8,233 nt of DNA, taken from contig MHFL01000047.1 in the NCBI GenBank assembly GCA_001804165.1, forward strand, positions 8,895 through 17,127, read 5' to 3'. Below, one piece after another: positions 1-4,733 of this stretch (positions within the stretch are counted from its first letter, which is position 1; every line of letters starts with the position of its first letter). The stretch is from Omnitrophica bacterium RIFCSPLOWO2_01_FULL_45_10 (GTDB lineage: Bacteria; Omnitrophota; Gorgyraeia; 2-01-FULL-45-10). Position numbers and translations under genes: made by a program. The notes beneath the pieces were generated by a model. The model was not told the origin of the DNA. It saw nothing but the letters and a program-made list of their open reading frames with translations, and made no database searches.

Positions 1-320
1 ATTCATTTATAGTCATAGAAGATGGCGGCATAATAGCGGGGACTGTCGGCGTAAAAGAAGAGACAAAAGACGACGCTCTCTTGCGAAGACTCTTTGTTGA
101 CTTAAAACACAGGCGGCAAGGGTTTGGAACCGAACTTTTGAAGCGGGCGATACTCTTTTGCAGGACGAAACACTATAAGTCTATTCATTTCAGATGCACC
201 GACAGGATGGCTGACGCTATGAAACTTTGTTTGAAGAACGGTTTTAAAGAGGTTGAGGCATTAGATGTGAGCGGTTTTAAGATACATAATTTGAAGTTAA
301 CCTTGAAATTTTCTCTGTAA
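1..320 (+). CDS. GNAT-family N-acetyltransferase, C-terminal part (5' end outside window)
   Basis: The reading frame is open from position 3 with no start codon needed, so this is the 3' part of a gene that begins before the window; a TTG at 81 is internal. About 105 residues are visible. They hold a beta-hairpin (IIAGTVGVKEE), then the acetyl-CoA pyrophosphate-binding motif A of GNAT enzymes, RRQGFGTELL (R/Q-x-x-G-x-G/A pattern), a helix, and the late strand and helix ending in KNGFKEVEAL, typical of the family's C-terminal half. GNAT enzymes transfer acetyl from acetyl-CoA to an amine; the substrate cannot be told from this part. The last seven sense codons and the TAA stop lie inside the first unit of the 70-bp repeat, so the very C-terminus (LTLKFSL) is repeat-encoded. 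The gene converges with the gspB-like gene on the other strand. The family call is secure; specificity is unknown. Confidence 0.85.
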   Translation, partial: SFIVIEDGGIIAGTVGVKEETKDDALLRRLFVDLKHRRQGFGTELLKRAILFCRTKHYKSIHFRCTDRMADAMKLCLKNGFKEVEALDVSGFKIHNLKLTLKFSL

Positions 321-435
321 AATTTCAAGATGGCCATACCTAAATTTGACAGAGCAAATTTAGGTGTTAACCTTGAAATTTTCTCTGTAAAATTTCAAGA
401 TGGCCATTTCTAAATTTGACAGAGCAAATTTAGGA
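296..435. repeat. Two tandem 70-bp units, each a REPIN-like pair of hairpins
   Basis: Units 296-365 and 366-435 match at 67 of 70 positions; a few bases of a third copy (ATTAAC) follow at 436-441. In unit 1, hairpin A is CTTGAAATTTT (302-312) with AAAATTTCAAG (319-329) and loop CTCTGT. Hairpin B is ACCTAAATTTG (338-348) with CAAATTTAGGT (355-365) and loop ACAGAG. The two loops are exact reverse complements, and between the hairpins sits the palindrome ATGGCCAT (330-337). The whole unit is therefore also an imperfect palindrome, with hairpin B resembling an inverted hairpin A. The three differences between units (338/408, 339/409, 365/435) all lie in stem B and keep pairing: A-T becomes T-A, and C-G becomes T-G. 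No T-tract follows either stem, so this is not a standard intrinsic terminator. It fills the gap between two convergent genes. A REP/REPIN-type element is the best analogy, but no RAYT transposase is present here. Confidence 0.9.
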
Positions 436-436
436 A

Positions 437-1015
437 TTAACGCTTTAAATTAAGTTTTATATCCTTATTATCATCAATACGCACAATCACGCTGTCCTCG
501 CCAATCTTAACGATCCGTGCGCCTGTAACCGTATCTCCTTCCTCGACAACAGCGCCGTTGATTATCGCGCGGCGCGTATTCTCCAGATACATCACGCCGC
601 TCAGAACGAATTGCGGTTGGTGTTCTTGAGGTTTGACTTGAAACACGTTAAGCGGCTCCTGATAGGGCTCAGCCGCTTTTTCTATTTCAGTATTTATATC
701 CTGTTTAACTGCCGGAATATTCGTTTCAATACTTATAGGGCTTGAGGCGTTCGTCCCGGCTTTTAATTTACCTTTAACGAGCATGAAAAGATGAGTCATT
801 GCTATTAAAGATATAAAAAGCAGTAACGCTATGAAGGAAAGTATTAAAACCCTGATTAAGCCCTTTTTAAAAGGAGCTATTCCTATGTTCACATTGACAT
901 TCAAATTGCTGCTTTTTGGCTCCGCGCCTTTCTCAACAATATTTTCCTTGTGACGGGGCTCGGACTTGAGTCTGTAAGTCTCAACTTTTTTTAGCGCATC
1001 CTGAACGATGCTCAT
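437..1015 (-). CDS. GspB/ExeB-like inner-membrane protein (type II secretion / pilus assembly accessory)
   Basis: This 192-residue protein begins MSIVQDALKKVE, closely like the cytoplasmic N-terminus of GspB/PulB/ExeB proteins (ALKKAE-type motif). One hydrophobic segment, about residues 53-80, would span the inner membrane. A Pro/Glu-rich linker (about 95-135) leads to a C-terminal periplasmic domain (about 136-192: FVLSGVMYLENTRRAIINGAVV...GARIVKI) that matches the T2SS protein B fold. In known systems GspB pairs with the ATPase GspA/ExeA and helps to place the secretin or to couple energy across the cell wall. The ATG overlaps the TGA of the upstream ExeA-like gene by 4 bp (ATGA at 1012-1015), so the two are translationally coupled. 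The stop codon is just past the 70-bp repeat pair. No secretin or pilin genes lie within the window, so the partner system is inferred only from family. Confidence 0.8.
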   Translation of the reverse strand: MSIVQDALKKVETYRLKSEPRHKENIVEKGAEPKSSNLNVNVNIGIAPFKKGLIRVLILSFIALLLFISLIAMTHLFMLVKGKLKAGTNASSPISIETNIPAVKQDINTEIEKAAEPYQEPLNVFQVKPQEHQPQFVLSGVMYLENTRRAIINGAVVEEGDTVTGARIVKIGEDSVIVRIDDNKDIKLNLKR

Positions 1016-1827
1016 GGCGCGATATTCCCCTGAATTTCCCGCACGCCCCTTTCGGCGATATTCAATGTAATATCCTTCGTCTCTATCACATACGCGTAAA
1101 GGAGCGCCTTATCGCATACCATATTGATGACTCGCGGTATGCCGCCTGAAAATTTGTATATGTAATCTATGGCTTCCTGAGCGAATCGTATCCCGCCGTT
1201 CACTCCGGCCACCGAAAGCCTGTGGTAAATATACTTGTCTATCTCATCGGCCTCCAACGGCGTTATGTGAAACCTGACCGAGATTCGCTGCTGGAGTTGT
1301 CTCAATCTATCCGAATTTAATTTCTTCTTCAACTCCGGCTGTCCAACTAATATTATCTGAAACAACTTCTCCTTATCGGTCTCCAGGTTTGATAACATCC
1401 TTATCTCTTCCAGAACAGACGATTTTAAATTCTGGGCCTCATCTATTATCAATATGACATTATTGCCTTTTGAAAGTTCCGCGATCAGGAATTCATTCAA
1501 CCGCTTCAGCATCGAAACCTTATTTTTCTTATCAACGGCCAGACCGTAATCCTCTAGTATGGCCTCTAATAACTGAAGTTCGGGAAGGGTGGAATTGAAG
1601 ACAAACGCGCTCTTCGTATTCTTGTCTAGTTGATTTATGAGCGCCCTGCATAAAGTGGTTTTGCCAGCGCCTATCTCGCCCGTAATCTCTAGAAACCCCT
1701 TTTTCTCTTTTATACCGTATAAGAGGTGGGCAAATGCCTCTTTATGAACACGGCTCAAGAAAAGAAAACTCGGATCGCTCGTAACGTTAAACGGCATCTC
1801 TTTAAGGCCAAAAAAATCCTTATACAT
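1012..1827 (-). CDS. ExeA/GspA/MshM-like AAA ATPase
   Basis: The protein has 271 residues. The N-terminus (MYKDFFGLKEMPFNVTSDP) is the signature opening of ExeA-type ATPases. Walker A is GEIGAGKTT (50-58), Walker B is VILIIDEAQNL (124-134), sensor 1 is in the strand FQIILVGQPEL (156-166), and a candidate arginine finger is RISVRF (181-186). GGIPR (228-232) is the sensor-2 type motif, followed by a C-terminal helical lid. In Aeromonas, ExeA with ExeB binds peptidoglycan and drives secretin assembly; MshM is the pilus equivalent. This copy ends after the AAA module and lacks the peptidoglycan-binding extension of long ExeA, so it resembles MshM in size. GAGG about 9 nt upstream of the ATG serves as SD. 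It is the first gene of a two-gene operon with the GspB-like gene and is transcribed away from csp. Confidence 0.9.
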   Translation of the reverse strand: MYKDFFGLKEMPFNVTSDPSFLFLSRVHKEAFAHLLYGIKEKKGFLEITGEIGAGKTTLCRALINQLDKNTKSAFVFNSTLPELQLLEAILEDYGLAVDKKNKVSMLKRLNEFLIAELSKGNNVILIIDEAQNLKSSVLEEIRMLSNLETDKEKLFQIILVGQPELKKKLNSDRLRQLQQRISVRFHITPLEADEIDKYIYHRLSVAGVNGGIRFAQEAIDYIYKFSGGIPRVINMVCDKALLYAYVIETKDITLNIAERGVREIQGNIAP

Positions 1828-1853
1828 CCTTTATAGCCTCGCTTTCACAATAA

Positions 1854-1882
1854 AGTATACACTCAATTTCACCATTTGTAAA
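1854..1882 (-). promoter_or_regulatory. Sigma70-type promoter for the exeA-gspB operon
   Basis: Read on the minus strand, TTTACA (1882-1877) is followed after 17 nt by TATACT (1859-1854). Transcription would start near 1847, about 20 nt before the ATG at 1827. This is a sequence match only. Confidence 0.6.
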
Positions 1883-1940
1883 TACCAAATAAACACAAAA
1901 TATTTTACGCTCCCATTCCCGATCTTTTTGCATGGTACTC

Positions 1941-1969
1941 TTGACAAATATACAAACGTATGGTATATT
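1941..1969 (+). promoter_or_regulatory. Strong sigma70-type promoter for csp (extended -10)
   Basis: A perfect TTGACA (1941-1946) stands 17 nt before TATATT (1964-1969), which is preceded by TGG, an extended -10. Predicted start is near 1976, giving a leader of about 120 nt before the csp ATG. A 6-bp inverted repeat (ACGTAT 1956-1961, ATACGT 1977-1982) brackets the -10 box; in such AT-rich sequence it may be chance. Confidence 0.75.
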
Positions 1970-2033
1970 TTACATTATACGTAAGTAATTGAATTTATTG
2001 GTGCGAGAATTATCTATTTATTTAAAATAGTAT

Positions 2034-2079
2034 ACCATCTGATGCCTTGAAGTGGCAAGGCGTTTGGTGGTTTTTTATT
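2034..2079 (+). terminator. Intrinsic-terminator-like hairpin in the csp leader (possible attenuator)
   Basis: Bases 2034-2049 pair with 2056-2071 in 15 of 16 positions, including three or more G-T wobbles and one T-T mismatch. The core is GCCTTG/CAAGGC and the loop is AAGTGG. T2071-T2076 followed by ATT gives a U-tract. The hairpin lies between the csp promoter and the csp SD, which starts at about 2080, so termination here would give a short RNA without the csp ribosome site. It could be an attenuator, a cold-responsive element, or the 3' end of a leader RNA of about 100 nt. Confidence 0.6.
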
Positions 2080-2097
2080 AAGGGGGTGAAAAAATTA

Positions 2098-2301
2098 ATG
2101 GAACAAGGCACAGTAAAGTGGTTCAATGACAAAAAGGGTTTTGGCTTTATCATAGCTGATACCGGCAAAGACGTGTTTGTTCATCATACCGCTATCGAAG
2201 GTGAAGGCTATAAGTCTTTAAAAGAAGGCGATAAAGTTCAATTCGAGATCGTCAAGGGGCCTAAGGGCGACCAGGCAACAAAAGTTACAAAAGTATCCTA
2301 A
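2098..2301 (+). CDS. Cold-shock domain protein (CspA family)
   Basis: From the ATG at 2098 the product has 67 residues, the usual CspA length. [10 protein letters not shown] starts the five-strand OB fold. RNP1 is KGFGFI (13-18) and RNP2 is VFVHH (26-30); the aromatic residues bind single-stranded RNA or DNA. The end, [13 protein letters not shown], is typical. Such proteins act in the cytoplasm as RNA chaperones that melt mRNA structure and, for E. coli CspA-type members, antiterminate transcription. The start at 2098 is chosen because an SD (AGGGGGTG, 2081-2088) lies 9 nt upstream; the longer in-frame TTG start at 2047 would read through the leader hairpin and add non-family residues. The long leader and the hairpin directly before the SD suggest control at the RNA level, possibly by the protein itself (inference). 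Confidence 0.95.
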   Translation: MEQGTVKWFNDKKGFGFIIADTGKDVFVHHTAIEGEGYKSLKEGDKVQFEIVKGPKGDQATKVTKVS

Positions 2302-2302
2302 A

Positions 2303-2330
2303 GCTGGAAAACCCCCATAATCTTTCCGGC
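2303..2330 (+). other. Hairpin directly after the csp stop codon
   Basis: GCTGGAAA (2303-2310) pairs with TTTCCGGC (2323-2330) with one G-T wobble, leaving a 12-nt loop containing five C. No T-tract follows, so it is more likely to protect the mRNA 3' region or to take part in folding with the element at 2381 than to be a terminator itself. Confidence 0.4.
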
Positions 2331-2380
2331 AATAACTATTTCCAAAAGCGAGACTTGGCTTAACGGTTTCTAAAGGAATG

Positions 2381-2407
2381 CCTGCCAAGGGGCAGGGGTT
2401 GTTGTTT
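2381..2407 (+). terminator. Candidate terminator between csp and the TSUP gene
   Basis: CCTGCC (2381-2386) and GGCAGG (2391-2396) form a 6-bp GC-rich stem with loop AAGG. It is followed by GGTTGTTGTTT, which is T-rich but broken by G. CTTGGC at 2354-2359 can pair instead with GCCAAG (2384-2389) and would break the stem, so a switch is possible but weakly supported. The stem ends about 50 nt before the TSUP start. Confidence 0.4.
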
Positions 2408-2446
2408 GATTTGACCAATGCCTTGCTTGAAAAGTGAGAGGCAGTT

Positions 2447-2803
2447 ATGCTAAATTTATCATATCTGTTATTAGGCGCATGCGCGGGCATATTCGGCGGT
2501 TTTCTGGGAGTCGGCGGTGGAATTATAATAATACCTGTCCTCGTACTTATTTACGGATTGACACAGCACGAGGCGCAAGGGACATCTTTGGCGGCAATGG
2601 TCCCGCCGATAACGCTCCTTGCCGCTATGAGGTATTATCAAAGCGGAAATGTTAAAGTCGCCGAGGCCATTTTCATCGCCATGGGCTTCGTTCTGGGCGG
2701 TCTCATCGGCGCGCATATAGTGCAATATCTGCCTGATGCGGCATTGAAGAAAGTATTTGGAGTCGCGCTATTGGGCCTTGCCGTAAAGATGTTATTATCT
2801 TGA
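2447..2803 (+). CDS. Half-length TSUP-family membrane transporter (TauE/SafE-like)
   Basis: This is a 118-residue protein that is nearly all membrane. The signature GxxGGxLGVGGGxxxxP lies in the first helix (about residues 14-30), followed by QGTSLA (44-49). Four hydrophobic segments are visible at about 4-37, 47-63, 70-91 and 100-117. Full TSUP proteins have about 250 residues and carry this four-helix unit twice; they export or import small anions and sulfur compounds such as sulfite, sulfoacetate or taurine. A single-unit protein would need to dimerise to rebuild the pathway (inference). Codon use resembles the neighbours and the reading frame ends cleanly, so it does not look like a broken gene. 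SD is GAGAGG (2436-2441), 5 nt before ATG. Substrate is unknown. Confidence 0.8.
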   Translation: MLNLSYLLLGACAGIFGGFLGVGGGIIIIPVLVLIYGLTQHEAQGTSLAAMVPPITLLAAMRYYQSGNVKVAEAIFIAMGFVLGGLIGAHIVQYLPDAALKKVFGVALLGLAVKMLLS

Positions 2804-2828
2804 TATCGGGTGGCTTTTATAGTATATT
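2800..2828 (+). promoter_or_regulatory. Candidate promoter for the small exported protein
   Basis: TTGATA (2800-2805) stands 17 nt before TATATT (2823-2828). The predicted start near 2835 leaves a short leader to the strong SD of the 2856 gene. The -35 box overlaps the TSUP stop codon. Confidence 0.5.
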
Positions 2829-2855
2829 ATAAATCCAATATGAAAGGAGGGAAAG

Positions 2856-3245
2856 ATGAAAATATTTGTATGCGCGGTTTGCTTGATAATGGCCTTCTCT
2901 TTGATATTAACCGCTGACTCTTGGGCAGCTGAAAAAGCGGTTCAGGGCAGCAAGGCCAGAACCTTCTGGCAGAGGCTCTTCAACTATCCTGCTGAAGTTG
3001 CCGAAGAATCGGTGGAGACCGTTTCGGAGACAGGGAAGAGAGGAACCGAGGTAGTTACAGATGAGATTAAACGCATAGGGGAAGTAACTTCAGGAGACAT
3101 AGCCAAGACGAAAGAACTCGTTACCGAACCGATTACGGGAACGGCCGAAACAGCAGTTATGGCGGTTAAAGAAACTGCGAGCATACCTGTTGAGGCGGCG
3201 AAAGAGACAGCGGAATCGACGCCGATGCCTGCTGAAAACAAATAG
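2856..3245 (+). CDS. Small exported helical protein, function unknown
   Basis: 129 residues; family not recognised. Residues 1-24 are a clear Sec signal peptide (MK, hydrophobic core, then DSWA) with likely cleavage before AEK. After a short motif, ARTFWQRLFNYP (34-45), the mature part has low complexity and is rich in Glu, Ala, Thr, Val and Lys. It has the look of amphipathic helix repeats resembling LEA or apolipoprotein-type sequences (TEVVTDEIKRIGEV, AETAVMAVKETASIPVEAAKET). No Cys, catalytic motif or transmembrane segment is seen in the mature part. A strong SD (AAGGAGG, about 2841-2847) precedes the ATG. It has its own candidate promoter and a clear downstream terminator, so it seems to be a single-gene unit. 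A periplasmic structural or stress role is possible but is a guess. Confidence 0.75.
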   Translation: MKIFVCAVCLIMAFSLILTADSWAAEKAVQGSKARTFWQRLFNYPAEVAEESVETVSETGKRGTEVVTDEIKRIGEVTSGDIAKTKELVTEPITGTAETAVMAVKETASIPVEAAKETAESTPMPAENK

Positions 3246-3263
3246 AACTTTGGAGAATAAGGG

Positions 3264-3301
3264 AAAAGCCATATTTTCTTGCAAAAGAGATATGGCTTTT
3301 T
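3264..3301 (+). terminator. Intrinsic terminator after the small exported protein
   Basis: AAAAGCCATAT (3264-3274) pairs perfectly with ATATGGCTTTT (3290-3300). The 3' arm ends in a run of five T (3297-3301). The 15-nt loop can pair further. The A-rich 5' flank mirrors the T run, so a weaker reading on the minus strand is possible, but no minus-strand gene lies there. Confidence 0.85.
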
Positions 3302-3322
3302 CTGGTATATGTATTCGTTGTC

Positions 3323-3853
3323 ATGAAGTGGATTAATATTTTAGTTTTGGCCGTGGCGACCGTAATCGTCACCGTGGTATTATACGAACCCGCATACGTC
3401 GCTTTTTATAAGATCAAAGAGCCGTATTTCAAATCGCCTTTAAAGATGCGCTCGAAGCCGATAATCATACGGCATGATTTAAGGGGAAGCGGCGAGTTCA
3501 GGGCTAAGAGACGAAACGGCCGCGCGCATACAGGCATAGATATTGAAGCGCCCCTCGGAACCCCTGTATATGCGTCTAAATCGGGTATTGCTTTCGCAGG
3601 GAATGTTCCTACGGGTTACGGAAAATACGTAATGATATATCATCCTGATGGCTGCCAGACGATCTATGGCCATCTGTCCAATTGGAACGTAGTTTCCACA
3701 AAAAAAGTCAGGCAGGGCGAGAGCATCGGTTTTGTCGGCAAGACAGGCAATGCGGCGCATAAATCGATAAAAGCGCATCTACACTTCGAGATAAGGAAAT
3801 TGGGTGAGCCGCAAGATCCTTTGCGGCTTATGAAACGACGGAGGAGATTGTGA
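3323..3853 (+). CDS. Membrane-anchored M23-family peptidase (LytM/peptidoglycan endopeptidase-like)
   Basis: 176 residues. An N-terminal hydrophobic helix (about 4-21) is an uncleaved anchor or signal, putting the rest in the periplasm. The M23 domain covers about 48-170. H69 and D73 form the HxxxD zinc motif (HTGID), H152 and H154 form HxH (AHLHFE), and H117 (IYGHLS) is the further conserved catalytic His. All are present, so it should be an active zinc endopeptidase that cuts peptide cross-links of the wall; degenerate LytM activators lack these residues. It is short, with little beyond the catalytic domain. No SD is seen before the ATG. A weak extended -10 (TGG then TATATG, 3303-3311) just upstream would give an almost leaderless mRNA; support is poor. 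The TGA overlaps the next start by 4 bp (GTGA). Confidence 0.9.
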   Translation: MKWINILVLAVATVIVTVVLYEPAYVAFYKIKEPYFKSPLKMRSKPIIIRHDLRGSGEFRAKRRNGRAHTGIDIEAPLGTPVYASKSGIAFAGNVPTGYGKYVMIYHPDGCQTIYGHLSNWNVVSTKKVRQGESIGFVGKTGNAAHKSIKAHLHFEIRKLGEPQDPLRLMKRRRRL

Positions 3854-3990
3854 AAAAAATAATTTTAACATTTTTGCTACTGATTATATCGATGAGCGCT
3901 ATCGGCTGCGGCGAGACGGTCTCAGGAGTGGGCAAAGACGTGAACAGGATGGGTAAGGGGGTAAGTACCTTTTTCTTCAGACAGGAATAA
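3850..3990 (+). CDS. Entericidin-like small lipoprotein
   Basis: A 46-residue ORF starts at GTG 3850 and overlaps the M23 stop by 4 bp (GTGA). SD GGAGGAG (3840-3846) lies just upstream. The protein has a KK start, a hydrophobic stretch, then the lipobox AIGC with Cys20 as the lipidation site. The mature part, CGETVSGVGKDVNRMGKGV, closely follows the entericidin A/B pattern (Cys, then T-x-x-G-x-GKD and Gly-spaced short amphipathic helix). Entericidins are tiny membrane lipoproteins of E. coli; EcnB was described as a bacteriolytic toxin and EcnA as its antidote, but most homologues are uncharacterised. Only one copy is present, with no antidote pair in view. Translational coupling to a wall endopeptidase suggests an envelope role (inference). 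The final FFFRQE tail departs from the usual pattern. Confidence 0.75.
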   Translation: MKKIILTFLLLIISMSAIGCGETVSGVGKDVNRMGKGVSTFFFRQE

Positions 3991-4013
3991 TATTTATTTC
4001 AGGAGTTTTTGAC

Positions 4014-4733
4014 ATGGGCGTAAGGCTTCGCGAAGTCAATAATATAAGCATACTCGATATAGACGGCAGGATAGACATAAATTCATCCGACATAATCGAG
4101 ATGGTCGGCTGGCTCGTTAACACAGGAAAGGTCTATATCATACTAAATTTCGAAAACGTGGATTTAGTTGATTATAGCGGCCTTTCGGTCCTGGCGATAT
4201 CCTACAAGAACGTTGTGAATCACAAAGGGAAATTGAAATTTCTGAATGTGCCGCTCTCCGTTATAGAACTCTTTAAAATAGTAAAACTCGATTCCGTCTT
4301 CGAGTCTTATACGGAAGAAGAGTCCGCCGTAAAGAGTTTCAATGAACAAGACATAGAAAAACTCCGGCTGAGAAGAAAGTTCAAAAGGCTCGATATCCGC
4401 TTGATGGTCAAATATAAGATCATAGGCGGTCAAAAAAGACCTAAGGTTTTCGACGGCCGGGTATTAAATATGAGCGCCGCCGGAATCTACATATACACGC
4501 CGTATACCCTGCCCATAAACACCATGCTCGACATGGAATTAACCATGCCCAATGCCCCTTCCGGACTCGAGGTAGCGGGGAGAGTCATATGGATATCGGA
4601 TGAGGAACTGCAAAAGCACTTCCATCCGGGCATAGGCGTAGCATTCGCCCATCTTGAGCCTGAAAAGGAAAAGGCCATAATCGATTTCATAGATAAAAAT
4701 ATAACCAATAGGGCGGAAGCAGAGCCGTTATGA
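4014..4733 (+). CDS. STAS-PilZ two-domain protein (putative c-di-GMP receptor)
   Basis: 239 residues. Residues 1 to about 110 form a STAS domain of anti-sigma-factor-antagonist type. In DLVDYSGLSVL, Ser55 in DYSG sits where SpoIIAA-type proteins are phosphorylated. Residues about 118-232 form a PilZ domain. It has RRKFKR (120-125), which satisfies the RxxxR motif, and NMSAAG (152-157), which satisfies (D/N)xSxxG; both are the c-di-GMP contacts. The protein would thus join a partner-switching module to a second-messenger sensor in the cytoplasm. Such a link could pass c-di-GMP level to an anti-sigma kinase, but no kinase or sigma factor is in the window. SD AGGAG (4001-4005) lies 8 nt before the ATG. 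Its TGA overlaps the channel gene's ATG (ATGA, 4730-4733), so the two are translationally coupled. Confidence 0.88.
   Translation: MGVRLREVNNISILDIDGRIDINSSDIIEMVGWLVNTGKVYIILNFENVDLVDYSGLSVLAISYKNVVNHKGKLKFLNVPLSVIELFKIVKLDSVFESYTEEESAVKSFNEQDIEKLRLRRKFKRLDIRLMVKYKIIGGQKRPKVFDGRVLNMSAAGIYIYTPYTLPINTMLDMELTMPNAPSGLEVAGRVIWISDEELQKHFHPGIGVAFAHLEPEKEKAIIDFIDKNITNRAEAEPL

Noticed and set aside
296..435. Tandem repeat as a small CRISPR array
   Set aside because: The units are contiguous and identical throughout with no unique spacers; the internal structure is paired hairpins, not repeat-spacer alternation.
338..435. The ACAGAG hexaloops (A1, G4) as an ANTAR binding pair
   Set aside because: The loop letters fit the ANTAR consensus, but the two such hairpins are separated by another hairpin and 42 nt, no terminator overlaps them, and no gene start follows on the plus strand.
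2047..2097. Upstream TTG start for the cold-shock protein
   Set aside because: It would translate the leader hairpin and T-tract and add 17 non-family residues; the ATG at 2098 has a good SD and gives the standard length.
2218..2725. Open frames on both strands across csp and the TSUP gene
   Set aside because: They are frame shadows of the csp and TSUP genes, with no domain signature or SD.
3279..3311. Promoter for the M23 operon
   Set aside because: The extended -10 (TGG TATATG) lacks the key last T, and the only -35-like box (TTGCAA) is 21 nt away inside the terminator, so I did not list it as a feature.
2984..3778. Minus-strand open frames opposite the small exported protein and the M23 gene
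   Set aside because: Their composition mirrors the plus-strand genes, no SD or promoter is seen, and they cross the strong plus-strand terminator.
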